Origin: Hyphomicrobium sp.
GTDB taxonomy: Bacteria; Pseudomonadota; Alphaproteobacteria; Rhizobiales; Hyphomicrobiaceae
Length of the DNA: 35,187 bases
Direction of reading: 5' to 3'
Assembly (NCBI GenBank): GCA_022841965.1
Contig: JALHQM010000011.1
Coordinates: 14,736-49,922 of the forward strand
A program made the position numbers and the translations under genes. Shown piece after piece: positions 24,654 to 33,588 of the stretch. The notes beneath the pieces were generated by a model. That model saw nothing but the letters and a program-made list of their open reading frames with translations. It was not told where the DNA came from and did no database searches. Numbering within the stretch: position 1 is the first letter of the stretch; each line of letters begins with the position of its first letter.

Positions 24654-27340
24654 CAACGCGAAACCTTGAATTTCTTTTGGCGCCACGATCCGTGGCGTTG
24701 ATCGGCGCGAGCCCGACGCCCCATACGGTGGGACATTTCGTGGCGCGCAATCTGCTGCGCGGGGATTTTTCTGGTTCCATCCAATTCGTCAATCCGCGCC
24801 ATCCTCGCGTCGAGGACCGGGTGTGTGCCACCTCGGTCCGCGAATTGGAGGGTGTGCCAGATCTGGCGATCATTGCGACACCGCCGGATACGGTTGCGGG
24901 CGTCGTAGCCGAATTGGGCGCCAAGGGTGTGCGTGCAGCGGTTGTCATCACGGCGGGGCTCAGCGCGGAGCAGAAGGCGGCTGTCCTGAAGGCGGCGCGG
25001 CCGACATGTCTGCGAGTCCAGGGGCCGAATTGTCTGGGTTTGATGCTGCCGCAGATCGGTCTTGATGCCAGTTTTTCACATATTGCGCCGCTGAAGGGCG
25101 ATCTCGCTTTTCTGTCCCAATCGGGCGCTTTGGTGACGAGCATCGTTGATTGGGCAGCGTCGCGGGGCATTGGGTTCAGCCACGTGGTGTCGCTGGGCGA
25201 TATGCTGGATGTCGATTTTGGGGATCTGCTCGACTATCTGGCCGCAGAGGCAACGAGCCGGGCCATTCTTCTCTACATCGAGAACATCACGAACGCGCCA
25301 AAGTTCATGTCTGCGGCGCGGCGGGCGGCGCGGGCCAAGCCGGTGATCGTGATCAAGTCGGGGCGGCATTCGGCGGGGGCGAAGGCGGCGTTGTCACACA
25401 CGGGCGCGATGGCCGGTTCGGATAAGGCATATGAGGCAGCATTTCGGCGGGCCGGTGTGTTGCGGGTGCGTGAAATCGAACAATTGTTCGATGCGGCCGA
25501 GACGCTGTCGCGGGTGGGACGGATCAGCGGTGAGCGCTTGACGATTGTCACCAATGGCGGGGGAGCTGGTGTGCTCGCGGTCGACCGGTTGTCGGATTGG
25601 GGCGGGACGCTGGCCACGCTCGATGCGCAGACGATCGCGACGCTGAACGCGGCTTTGCCATCGACATGGTCGCATGCGAACCCGGTCGACATCATCGGGG
25701 ATGCGACGCCGGCGCGCTATAAGGCGGCCCTCGAAGCCGTCCTCAGTGACAAGGAGACGGATGCGATCCTCGTTATGAATTGTCCGACGGCACTTGCGGA
25801 TAGCACGGAAGCCGCCGAGGCTGTGATCGAAGCGGTAAAAGCGCACAAGACGGATGGGCGGCGGCGGCCGGTGCTCAGTGTCTGGCTCGGGAATGGCACG
25901 GCGGAACCTGGTCGGGCGGCCTTCCGTGCAGCTGGGCATCCCTCGTTCGAAAGTCCGGACGACGCCATCAATGGCTTTATGCAGCTCGTCCGCCATCGCC
26001 GCGCGCAGGATCTGCTGATGCGCACCCCGCCGTCGCTACCCGAAGACATGGGGCTAGATCCGAAAGCGGTCAACAGCGCGCTCAAGGATGCGCTGCGGCG
26101 GGGCGAGACGGTTCTGGGCGAAGCACCATCGAAAAGTATTCTCGCCGCTTACGGCATCAAGACGGTGCCAACCCGCACGGCTGCGACGCCGGAAGACGTG
26201 CGTGAGGTGGCGATTGAGTTGCTGGCCTCGACGAAAGCGGTGGCGTTGAAGATCCGGTCGCCGGATATAACGCACAAGTCGGATGTCGGTGGCGTGCGGC
26301 TTGATCTCAGCACGCCGGAGGATTGTGCGGACGCGGCGGAGGCTATGCTGAGCCGGATCAAGCGGCTGAAGCCGACTGCGCGCATCGAGGGTTTTACCGT
26401 CCAGCCGATGATCCGCAAGAAAGACGCGCACGAGTTGTTCGCGGGGGTGAGCACGGATCAGACGTTTGGGCCGCTCATCGTTTTTGGGGCCGGGGGGACT
26501 GGCGTCGAGGTGATGCGGGATACGGCGGAGGCGTTGCCGCCGCTCGATCTCGGTCTGGCTCACGATCTGATGGCACAGACGCGGGTGTCGCGGCTGCTGG
26601 CCGGCTATCGCGACCGTCCGGCTGCGGACCTCGACCGGATTGCGATGGTGCTCGTGCGGCTCAGTTATCTTGTCGCCGAGCATCCTGAAATCCGCGAGAT
26701 CGATATCAATCCGCTTTTGGCCGACGACCATGATGTGGTGGCACTCGATGCACGGATCGTCATTGCCGATCCCGTGCTCAATCCGCGCGTGCCGATGAGC
26801 ATTCGTGCGTATCCCACGCGGTGGGAGACGGACTTTAGGCTTGGTGGCAGCCAAGAGTTGCTGATCCGGCCGATCCGGCCTGATGATGAATTGCGCTATG
26901 ACGATTTCTTCAAACAGGTGACGGCGCACGATATGCGCATGCGGTTTTTTATGGCGGCCAAGTCACTTAATCACGCGACCATCGCGCGGCTGACGCAGAT
27001 CGACTACGGGCGCGAAATGGCATTCGTGGCCATCGATAAAGCAACGGGGACGCTGCTTGGCGTGGCGCGAATGATGGCGGGGTCGGATTACCAGAAGGCG
27101 GAGTTTGCGGTGCTGGTGGCCTCACATTTGAAGGGCAAGGGGCTTGGCAAACGGCTGATGCAGCACCTGATCGCCTATGCCCGCGCGGAGGGCCTCAGCG
27201 AATTGTCGGGCACGATACTGGCGGAAAACCAGAGCATGCTCGAATTCTGCTCGCGGCTCGGGTTCGCGATCGGCGACGATCCGGAAGATGCGGGACTACG
27301 CCTTGCAACGCTCAATCTGGCAAACGCGAAGGCGGCGTGA
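24650..27340 (+). CDS. Pat-like acyl-CoA ligase / GNAT lysine acetyltransferase fusion
   Basis: A 896-residue protein similar in order and length to Pat/PatZ (YfiQ) protein acetyltransferases. An NDP-forming acyl-CoA ligase module comes first: CoA-binding SVALIGASPTPHTVG, the succinyl-CoA-like domains, and the phosphohistidine-type motif SHTGAMAGS with His250. An ATP-grasp domain follows (VALKIRSPDITHKSDVGGV). The last 170 residues or so are a GNAT domain with the acetyl-CoA loop LKGKGLGKRLM. Pat enzymes acetylate and inactivate Acs and other enzymes in response to energy status. Here His250 is kept, whereas enterobacterial PatZ, as I remember it, lost it. The stop of the aph/ATPase gene overlaps the start. 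Confidence 0.9.
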   Translation: MTTRNLEFLLAPRSVALIGASPTPHTVGHFVARNLLRGDFSGSIQFVNPRHPRVEDRVCATSVRELEGVPDLAIIATPPDTVAGVVAELGAKGVRAAVVITAGLSAEQKAAVLKAARPTCLRVQGPNCLGLMLPQIGLDASFSHIAPLKGDLAFLSQSGALVTSIVDWAASRGIGFSHVVSLGDMLDVDFGDLLDYLAAEATSRAILLYIENITNAPKFMSAARRAARAKPVIVIKSGRHSAGAKAALSHTGAMAGSDKAYEAAFRRAGVLRVREIEQLFDAAETLSRVGRISGERLTIVTNGGGAGVLAVDRLSDWGGTLATLDAQTIATLNAALPSTWSHANPVDIIGDATPARYKAALEAVLSDKETDAILVMNCPTALADSTEAAEAVIEAVKAHKTDGRRRPVLSVWLGNGTAEPGRAAFRAAGHPSFESPDDAINGFMQLVRHRRAQDLLMRTPPSLPEDMGLDPKAVNSALKDALRRGETVLGEAPSKSILAAYGIKTVPTRTAATPEDVREVAIELLASTKAVALKIRSPDITHKSDVGGVRLDLSTPEDCADAAEAMLSRIKRLKPTARIEGFTVQPMIRKKDAHELFAGVSTDQTFGPLIVFGAGGTGVEVMRDTAEALPPLDLGLAHDLMAQTRVSRLLAGYRDRPAADLDRIAMVLVRLSYLVAEHPEIREIDINPLLADDHDVVALDARIVIADPVLNPRVPMSIRAYPTRWETDFRLGGSQELLIRPIRPDDELRYDDFFKQVTAHDMRMRFFMAAKSLNHATIARLTQIDYGREMAFVAIDKATGTLLGVARMMAGSDYQKAEFAVLVASHLKGKGLGKRLMQHLIAYARAEGLSELSGTILAENQSMLEFCSRLGFAIGDDPEDAGLRLATLNLANAKAA

Positions 27341-27355
27341 TGAGCCGGGATTGGT

Positions 27356-28963
27356 TTATCGTGTCGGCCTGATTTCACCGCTCTTTAGTTTGGCGAAGTA
27401 GTCGGCCAAATCCTTTTTTACCTCCGGCATCAGGATGTAGAGACCGGCGATGTTGATGAGAGCCATGGAGAAGATTGCGGCGTCGGCGAAATCGATGACG
27501 TGGTTGAGGTTGATCGCTGCGCCTACCACGACCATGCCGCAGTAAACCGTGTTGAACGCGATCTCGCGCGCGCGGCCCTCGCCGACGAGATAGGTCCAGG
27601 CCTTGAGGCCGTAGTAGGACCAGGAAATCAAGGTCGAGAAGGCGAAGAGGACGACGGCGATAGCCAAGACATACGGGAACCAGGTGAACCCGCTCGCGAA
27701 GGCGGCGGAGGTGAGTTCGACGCCGGTGAGGTTGCCCTGGGTGGCGATGCGGCCGGCCTCGGCGTTCCAGACATAGAGGCCCGTGGCAGGATCGATCTGG
27801 AGAACGCCGGTCATGACGATGACAAGTGCGGTGCAGGTGCAGATGATGACCGTGTCGATGAAGGGTTCGAGGAGGGCGACGAGGCCTTCGGTGACGGGGT
27901 GTTTGGTTTTAACGGCAGAGTGGGCGATGGCGGCCGATCCGAGACCGGCTTCATTGGAGAACGAGGCACGGCGGAAGCCTTGGATGATGGCACCCAGCAT
28001 GCCGCCGGCGACGCCCGCGCCCGTGAAGGCGCCGGAGACGATCTGGCCGACGGCCCACGGCAGCTTTTCTATGTTCATGCCGATGATGATCAAGGCAGCG
28101 CCGCAATAGATGACGGCCATGATGGGGACGATGAATTCGGCGAACGTGGCAATCGACTTGATGCCGCCGACGATGACCGCGAAAACAATGACGGCGAGGA
28201 CCAGCCCGGTGAGCCAACCCTGGCCAGCGAGAAAACTGGCGTCGCCGCCGGTGACGTTGACGAGCTGGGCATGGACTTGATTGGCCTGGAACATGTTGCC
28301 GGCGCCGAACGATCCCAGGATGCAGAAGACGGCGAAAACGGCGGCCATGATGCGGCCGGGTACGGCGAGGCCACGGGCGGCGAGACCCTTCGACAAATAG
28401 TACATCGGGCCGCCCGAGACGTGGCCGTCAGCGAATTCGTTGCGGTATTTGACGCCGAGTGTGCATTCGGTGAACTTGGTCGCCATGCCGAGAAAGCCGG
28501 CGAGGATCATCCAGAAGGTGGCGCCTGGGCCGCCGATCGAGATGGCGACGGCGACACCGGCGATGTTGCCGAGACCCACGGTGCCGGACAAGGCGGTGGA
28601 GAGGGCTTGGAAATGACTGACCTCGCCGGGGTCTTTGGCGTTGTCGTACTTGCCGGATACCAGAGCCAGAGCGTGGCCGAAGCCGCGTAGTTGGATCAGG
28701 CCGAAGTAGACGGTGAAGATGACTGCAGCGGCGATCAGCCAGAGAACGATCCAGGGAAAGGCTGTGCCCGGTAGCGGTGAGAATATGAACGCAACAAACG
28801 GGGCTGAGATCGTGCCGACGGTTTCATTGATGGCTTGGTCTATGGTGGCGGCTTGAGGTGTATCGGCTCCGGCGAGCGCTGGCGACACCGCGAACGCGAG
28901 TGGTGCCAGGCTGGATGCAAGTGCCGCGCGGGCGGCCGTGAACCGCGATCCCGTTGCCGTCAT
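27356..28963 (-). CDS. Sodium:alanine symporter (AGCS family)
   Basis: A 535-residue transporter with about ten membrane helices. Family signatures include LSGTVGLGNIAGVAVAISIG near residue 130, GATFWMILAGFLGMATKF and GFRRASFSNEAGLGSAAIAH further on. It imports alanine or glycine together with Na+ (or H+). An N-terminal hydrophobic, Ala-rich stretch (about 34 residues ending SPALAGADT) looks like a signal peptide ahead of the first helix, a feature of some AGCS members. It converges on the pat gene with a 15-base gap. The start has a G-rich site (CCGGGGGGC) eight bases upstream. Confidence 0.93.
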   Translation of the reverse strand: MTATGSRFTAARAALASSLAPLAFAVSPALAGADTPQAATIDQAINETVGTISAPFVAFIFSPLPGTAFPWIVLWLIAAAVIFTVYFGLIQLRGFGHALALVSGKYDNAKDPGEVSHFQALSTALSGTVGLGNIAGVAVAISIGGPGATFWMILAGFLGMATKFTECTLGVKYRNEFADGHVSGGPMYYLSKGLAARGLAVPGRIMAAVFAVFCILGSFGAGNMFQANQVHAQLVNVTGGDASFLAGQGWLTGLVLAVIVFAVIVGGIKSIATFAEFIVPIMAVIYCGAALIIIGMNIEKLPWAVGQIVSGAFTGAGVAGGMLGAIIQGFRRASFSNEAGLGSAAIAHSAVKTKHPVTEGLVALLEPFIDTVIICTCTALVIVMTGVLQIDPATGLYVWNAEAGRIATQGNLTGVELTSAAFASGFTWFPYVLAIAVVLFAFSTLISWSYYGLKAWTYLVGEGRAREIAFNTVYCGMVVVGAAINLNHVIDFADAAIFSMALINIAGLYILMPEVKKDLADYFAKLKSGEIRPTR

Positions 28964-29121
28964 TCAAAAGCCCCCCGGCCCACGCGCTGCCATCGTGACG
29001 CCCTGGGCGTCTGCAATAGTTACGCTGTTTCAACGTCAAGTACCCTAGGCCAGCCTGAGTGTGCGACGCAAGATCGGCACCATCACCGGGTCCTCCACGG
29101 TTTCCTCCGCTTCAGGATTTC

Positions 29122-30165
29122 ATGCCGACGCTATTTGCGACCATCCAACACAGGGCCCGACTGCTTGGCTTGGCAGCCATGGCGGGGTTGACTGCGGCTG
29201 TACCGGCGCTTGCGGGGTCAACCGTTGTTGTGGCGGGGCCCGCGACGGGGCGGCATGCGGAGACGTTACCGGCCATGGTTGCTGGCGCGCGGCGGGTGGC
29301 GGCGGGGAGCGATCTGCGGATCGAAGAGGTGGACGACGGGTGCGATGCGGCGCGGGCCGAAGGCGCTGCGCGTCTCGTTGTTGTCGGCAAGCCGGATCTT
29401 GTGATTGGGCACCCCTGCCCGGCCGCCGCGATCGCAGCGGCGCGGATCTACGCGCAAGCCGGTGTCGTGTTTATGGCGCTGGGCGTGCGCCATCCCGACC
29501 TGACGGACAAGCGCGCGGGGCCGACAATTTTTCGGTTGGCTGGTCGTGATGACCGGCAGGGTGAGGCGGCAGCGGCGGATTTGTTGGCGTTGGCTCCTGC
29601 CGGACGAATTGCGATCGTGCAGGACCGGACGGCTTATGCTCGCGGGCTGACGGCGGCTGTGAGTGCGGCGATCGTTGCGGACAAGGGACCGCCTCCGGTG
29701 GTGGTTCCCATTGTTGCGGGGCGGCGGGACTATGATGCAGAGATTGCCAAACTGACGGGGCCACCGCCGGAGGCCATTTTCTTTGCCGGTTATCCGGCGG
29801 AAGCGGCAGTGGTGTTGCGAAGCGTGCGCAAGGCCCAGATTGCTGCGGCTTTCATCGCGTCTGATGCCAATGCGACGGACGAGTTTGCGCAGGCCGCTGA
29901 GGGATCGCGGTACCCGGTGAAGGTTATGGTGCGCGGGGTTGGATCGGGTGGGTTGGCGCCCGGCGATTTGGACGCGGCAGCAGAGCGTGCGGTGACGATC
30001 TGGCTTGCCGCGCGGGACGCTGGCGATGCGGGGCCGCTCGTTGGCGGGTTGACTGGCCGGGCGCCGTTGCCCTTCGATGCCAAGGGTGATGCGCGCGTGG
30101 AGTCTTTCGTTGCCGTGCCGCTGGTCGCGGGACGGTGGTCGAAAAGTGCCAACGCCAGCGAGTGA
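29122..30165 (+). CDS. Periplasmic amino-acid-binding-type ABC substrate-binding protein
   Basis: A 347-residue secreted protein. Signal peptide: MPTLFATIQHRARLLGLAAM with a hydrophobic core, cleaved after PALA. The mature part has the two-lobed Peripla_BP_6 (Leu/Ile/Val-binding) layout: VVGKPDLVIGHPCPAAAIAA, GVVFMALGVRHPDLT, FRLAGRDDRQGEAAAAD, GRIAIVQDRTAYARGLT and EAIFFAGYPAEAAVVLRS. No permease or ATPase genes are adjacent, so it is an orphan. ATG 29122 has AGGA about five bases upstream. It is divergent from the alanine symporter, so a role in amino acid uptake or sensing is plausible. Confidence 0.82.
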   Translation: MPTLFATIQHRARLLGLAAMAGLTAAVPALAGSTVVVAGPATGRHAETLPAMVAGARRVAAGSDLRIEEVDDGCDAARAEGAARLVVVGKPDLVIGHPCPAAAIAAARIYAQAGVVFMALGVRHPDLTDKRAGPTIFRLAGRDDRQGEAAAADLLALAPAGRIAIVQDRTAYARGLTAAVSAAIVADKGPPPVVVPIVAGRRDYDAEIAKLTGPPPEAIFFAGYPAEAAVVLRSVRKAQIAAAFIASDANATDEFAQAAEGSRYPVKVMVRGVGSGGLAPGDLDAAAERAVTIWLAARDAGDAGPLVGGLTGRAPLPFDAKGDARVESFVAVPLVAGRWSKSANASE

Positions 30166-30176
30166 CCTCGCCGGCG
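30153..30176. terminator. Hairpin between convergent genes
   Basis: CGCCAGCGAG / CTCGCCGGCG with one mismatch and a four-base loop, overlapping the end of the binding-protein gene. No T-run, so terminator activity is uncertain; its location between convergent stops supports it. Confidence 0.4.
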
Positions 30177-30205
30177 CTGCGTTCAATCCAGCAACTTATG
30201 ATCGC

Positions 30206-30403
30206 TTAGCGGCCCTGCGATTCAGACAGGAATTCTTGCATCAGCACCCGTTCCATGCGTTGCAGGGGTTCGGGGACGGACGCTCCGCGGGAGCGGTATG
30301 TATTGATGCGCTCTTTCAAAAGAGCATATTGGGCGCGGGGATCGTCCAACTCATCGAATCGCGAATTGAGTTCGGCAATTTCACTCTGCATCTGCTCGGA
30401 CAT
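30206..30403 (-). CDS. Small coiled-coil protein of unknown function
   Basis: A 65-residue soluble protein starting MSEQMQSEIAELNSRFDELD, with a heptad-like pattern over most of its length and a charged C-terminus (MERVLMQEFLSESQGR). The ATG at 30403 has a weak ribosome site (GAGAG about six bases upstream). The frame continues to 30577, but that part is basic and unlike the rest. I do not recognise the family. It lies between the convergent binding-protein gene and the long gap ahead of purB. Confidence 0.65.
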   Translation of the reverse strand: MSEQMQSEIAELNSRFDELDDPRAQYALLKERINTYRSRGASVPEPLQRMERVLMQEFLSESQGR

Positions 30404-31102
30404 TTTTCTCTCGTCAGTTGTCTCAGGACTGGCTCGGGCTCCAATTGCTCCGGCCAAACTGCGAATTTCTCGTAGCCCGTTCTTGTTAACTTGCCATCGT
30501 GCCGTCCACTGTACCGCCGGTGACGTTACCGTAGAGTTGCGTTGCCCCCTTGTTTGTTGCAAGGGGCTTGAGGTCACTGCGTTAAGCGCCGTGTCCCAAT
30601 TTCAACATTGGATATGAAGCGTTCCTGAATGGCGCCGCTGCAATCCGCAACCGATACTCCATCGAAATATGGCTCCAAAACGGCACCTATTTCGGCTTTG
30701 CAGCAAAGCGTGGCCGGGGCGAAACAGTGCGCAATAATCTCGTGAAATTCGACGATTGCGCTGGCAGTCGCGGCCAACTTTGGGGGCCACAGTTTTGCAT
30801 AGCAACATAGGGCACTTGAGGGATGCCGCTGAGACAGATTTCGCATCTGCGAGATGAATGCCTATTCAGAATTGGTGGCTTTATTTTTGATTGGTGAGAA
30901 TTGCCGCAGGGGGAGATTCGACCGCTTTCGAGCCGCCCTGTCGGGCCAGCTTGCGCTGGGGCGGCGACCGATTCGGCGCTCAAGGCCGGTGCGGGTGTCC
31001 GACAGGCGACGTTGCTGGCGGGCGGCTGTGGTGTTACGCCACCGGCATCTTTGCAGCCGGGCGCGACCCGGTCTCCCCATCCGTAGACACGACGAGGACG
31101 TC
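30404..31102. other. 699-base region upstream of purB without a confident gene
   Basis: It holds a stem-loop at 30544-30567 (GCCCC(C)TTG / CAAGGGGC, seven-base loop), a short inverted repeat at 30843-30855 (CATCT-GCG-AGATG) and a protein-like open stretch at 30586-30810 (separate entry). The purB promoter is somewhere before 31103. Frames between about 30890 and 31102 encode Ala/Gly/Pro-rich sequence and start with TTG or GTG without ribosome sites, so I do not call them. Base composition between about 30580 and 30900 seems less GC-rich than the flanks. Confidence 0.4.
30586..30810 (+). pseudogene. Possible gene remnant lacking a start codon
   Basis: A 74-codon open stretch between TAA 30583 and TAG 30808 reads like a real C-terminal protein segment (for example IWLQNGTYFGFAAKRGRGET and KFDDCAGSRGQLWG). 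It has no ATG or GTG start and no ribosome site near its beginning. A minus-strand ORF covers the same DNA (30574-30846), so either strand could be the coding one. Family not recognised. Confidence 0.22.
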
Positions 31103-32410
31103 ATGATTCCCCGCTACTCCCGGCCCGAAATGGTGCGCATTTGGGAGCCCGACACGCGCTACCGCATTTGGTTCGAAATCGAGAGCCACGCGGCGACCGC
31201 CATGGCCAACCTCGGCATTATTCCCAAGGAGGCCGCCGACGTCATCTGGAAGAAGGGATCGCAAGCGCGGTTCGAGGTGGCCCGGATCGATGCAATCGAG
31301 CAGGTGACCAAGCATGACGTGATCGCGTTCCTGACGCATCTGGCCGAGATCGTCGGTCCGGAAGCGCGCTTCGTGCACCAGGGCATGACCTCATCGGACG
31401 TGCTCGATACGACGCTCAACGTACAGCTTGTCCGGGCGGCCGATATTCTCATCGCCGATGTCGATCGCTTGCTTGAGGCCTTGAAATTGCGCGCCTTCGA
31501 ACACCGGCTGACGCCGACGATCGGGCGTAGTCACGGGATCCACGCGGAACCGACGACGTTCGGGCTGAAACTTGCATGCGGGTATGCCGAGTTCGAGCGG
31601 GCGCGGGAGCGCTTGGTGGCGGCGCGCGAAGATGTGCGGACCTGCGCGATTTCGGGTGCAGTCGGCACCTTCGCCAATATTGATCCGCGTGTTGAAGCGT
31701 TCGTCGCGGAACGTCTGGGGCTGAAGCCCGAGCCGGTGTCGACGCAGGTGGTGCCGCGCGACCGGCATGCCATGTATTTCGCGACGCTGGCCGTTGTTGC
31801 GTCGTCGGTTGAACGGCTCGCGACGGAAGTTCGGCATTTGCAGCGGACCGAGGTATTGGAGGCGGAAGAGTATTTCTCGCCGGGCCAAAAAGGCTCGTCC
31901 GCCATGCCGCATAAGCGCAACCCCGTGCTGGCGGAGAACCTAACGGGATTGGCGCGTATTGTGCGCGGGTATGCGGTGCCGGCCATGGAGAACGTCGCGT
32001 TGTGGCATGAGCGCGATATCTCGCACTCCTCAGTGGAGCGCATGATTGGTCCCGACGCAACGGTGACGCTTGATTTCGCGCTGAACCGTTTGGCCGGTGT
32101 GATCGAAAAGCTGGTCATCTACCCCGAGAACATGAAAAAGAATCTGGACAAGCTCGGCGGGTTGCATAATTCGCAGCGCATCCTCCTGGCGCTGACGCAG
32201 GCGGGTGTGTCGCGCGACGACGCCTATTCCATGGTGCAGCGGAACGCGATGAAGACGTGGGAAGAGGGCAAGGATTTCTTGACGGAGTTGAAGGCGGATC
32301 GTGAGGTGACGGCCAAGGTTCCTGTGCGGGACCTCGAAGCCATGTTCGACCTGGGGTACCACTTTAAGCACGTCGATACGATCTTCGACCGGGTGTTCGG
32401 CAAGGGGTGA
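31103..32410 (+). CDS. purB: Adenylosuccinate lyase
   Basis: A 435-residue enzyme of the fumarase/aspartase superfamily. It cleaves SAICAR to AICAR and adenylosuccinate to AMP in purine synthesis. The N-terminus MIPRYSRPEMVRIWEPDTRY is typical of the short bacterial PurB. HQGMTSSDVLDTTLNVQL is the first conserved region, TIGRSHGIHAEPTTFGLKLA carries the catalytic histidine region, and the flexible signature GQKGSSAMPHKRNPVLAENL carries the catalytic Ser. ATG 31103 has GAGGA five bases upstream; the frame extends 83 codons further, but with basic low-complexity sequence. Confidence 0.96.
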   Translation: MIPRYSRPEMVRIWEPDTRYRIWFEIESHAATAMANLGIIPKEAADVIWKKGSQARFEVARIDAIEQVTKHDVIAFLTHLAEIVGPEARFVHQGMTSSDVLDTTLNVQLVRAADILIADVDRLLEALKLRAFEHRLTPTIGRSHGIHAEPTTFGLKLACGYAEFERARERLVAAREDVRTCAISGAVGTFANIDPRVEAFVAERLGLKPEPVSTQVVPRDRHAMYFATLAVVASSVERLATEVRHLQRTEVLEAEEYFSPGQKGSSAMPHKRNPVLAENLTGLARIVRGYAVPAMENVALWHERDISHSSVERMIGPDATVTLDFALNRLAGVIEKLVIYPENMKKNLDKLGGLHNSQRILLALTQAGVSRDDAYSMVQRNAMKTWEEGKDFLTELKADREVTAKVPVRDLEAMFDLGYHFKHVDTIFDRVFGKG

Positions 32411-32508
32411 GAGCGGCAGCGCGGGGCGTCCGCCGGCTTCTGATTTTTTTGCGGCATCGTCTCCCGCGACCTTGCCGCAGCATCGTTTAGACCGCTACAC
32501 CACGGATT

Positions 32509-33132
32509 ATGAAAACATCCGAGGCCGATATTCTCATCATCCCGGGCTGGTCGAGTTCGGGGGCGGACCACTGGCAGACACGCTGGGAGAAGAACCTCAA
32601 GACCGCGCGGCGCGTGGAGCAGGAGGATTGGATTCGGCCCGACAAGGACGCGTGGGTGGCGCGGATCGTGGAAGCTGTGGCGCAGTCGGTGCGGCCCGTG
32701 GTGCTTGTTGCGCATAGCCTGGGGACCATTGCGGTGGCGCATGCGGGCGCGAAGCTGGCGCGGCTTCCGGCGCCACCGGTTGGCGCGTTTCTGGTGGCGC
32801 CGGCGGATGTTGACAATGCACGACAGTGGCCGGTGACCGCGGGGGAGACGTTCGGGGCAGGGCAGGAATCGGGGTTTGCGCCGGTGCCGCGTGCGATCCT
32901 GCCGTTTCCGTCGGTCGTGGTGGCGTCAGCGAACGATCCCTATTGTTCGATTGAGCGGGCGCGCGAATTGGCCGGCACGTGGGGATCGGCGGTGATCGAG
33001 AGCGGCGAGGTCGGTCACCTCAATGTGGCAAGCGGACATGGACCGTGGCCGGACGGGCTGTTGGCGTTCGGCATCTTCCTGCAGCGCTTGTCGGCCGCGC
33101 CGGTGGCGTTGAAACGCACACCGGACGCGTGA
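32509..33132 (+). CDS. RBBP9/YdeN-family alpha/beta hydrolase
   Basis: A 207-residue serine hydrolase of the RBBP9/YdeN type. It begins ADILIIPGWSSSGADHWQTR, typical of the family. It has the nucleophile motif VAHSLGT, the catalytic Asp in VASANDPYCS and the His in EVGHLNVASGHG. The oxyanion region and overall length fit the family. No substrate is known. It lies in the purine block about 100 bases after purB; no functional link to purine synthesis is evident. Confidence 0.87.
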   Translation: MKTSEADILIIPGWSSSGADHWQTRWEKNLKTARRVEQEDWIRPDKDAWVARIVEAVAQSVRPVVLVAHSLGTIAVAHAGAKLARLPAPPVGAFLVAPADVDNARQWPVTAGETFGAGQESGFAPVPRAILPFPSVVVASANDPYCSIERARELAGTWGSAVIESGEVGHLNVASGHGPWPDGLLAFGIFLQRLSAAPVALKRTPDA

Positions 33133-33159
33133 GACAGCGTTCGTTCGACGCGAGGTTCG

Positions 33160-33486
33160 TTAGGCGCCGGGTTTTTCGAGGTCGCTCACGGCCTTCGCCA
33201 GTGCTTCGTACATCACCTTGCGGATGTCGTCGTCGGTGACCTGAAGGCCCTTGGCGGCGATGTCGCCTTTCACTTTGCGGAAGACGTCGTCATCGCCGGC
33301 TTCTGCGAGGTCTGCCTTGCGGACTTCCTTGATGTAGTCGTCCAGAGCAGTTCCAGTGTAGCCCATGAGGCCGCCGGCCCATTCGGCCAGTGCCTTGTTG
33401 CGGCGCGACTCGGCTTTGAACTTGAGTTCGCCGTCGCGGGCGAATTTGTTCTCGAACGCCTTTTCGCGCTCGTTAAAGGTGGTCAT
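33160..33486 (-). CDS. F1-ATPase zeta subunit (DUF1476 family inhibitor)
   Basis: A 108-residue protein beginning MTTFNEREKAFENKFARDGE, which is the family hallmark. The N-terminal helix is the part known in Paracoccus to block rotation of F1-ATPase. A four-helix body follows (LAEWAGGLMGYTGTALDDYI, then VFRKVKGDIAAKG and DDIRKVMYEAL). It inhibits ATP hydrolysis by the ATP synthase when the proton-motive force falls. The start has GGGAGAG six bases upstream. It is divergent from purC, a common arrangement in the order. Confidence 0.94.
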   Translation of the reverse strand: MTTFNEREKAFENKFARDGELKFKAESRRNKALAEWAGGLMGYTGTALDDYIKEVRKADLAEAGDDDVFRKVKGDIAAKGLQVTDDDIRKVMYEALAKAVSDLEKPGA

Positions 33487-33588
33487 CCGGGCTCTCCCAT
33501 TGATGTGTTCCTGAAATGTTCGGGCGCTGCCTATGGTTGTAGTTCAACTTTATGCAGTGCCCTTCGCCTGCTGCCTAACCGGTCCCAC

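Noticed and set aside
23920..25170. 416-codon minus-strand ORF across the aph/ATPase and pat genes
   Set aside because: Arg/Pro/Ala-rich translation with no domain features; both plus-strand genes under it have clear catalytic motifs.
27500..28690. 396-codon plus-strand ORF opposite the alanine symporter
   Set aside because: Acidic Asp/Gly/Glu-rich translation typical of antisense to a GC-rich membrane-protein gene. The opposite strand encodes an unambiguous AGCS transporter.
28997..29011. GACGCCCTGGGCGTC inverted repeat between the symporter and binding-protein genes
   Set aside because: Short GC-rich palindrome without a T-run or recognised operator consensus; too weak to call.
30574..30846. 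90-codon minus-strand ORF ahead of purB
   Set aside because: No ribosome site and no family recognised. The plus frame on the same DNA reads at least as well, so neither is called a gene.
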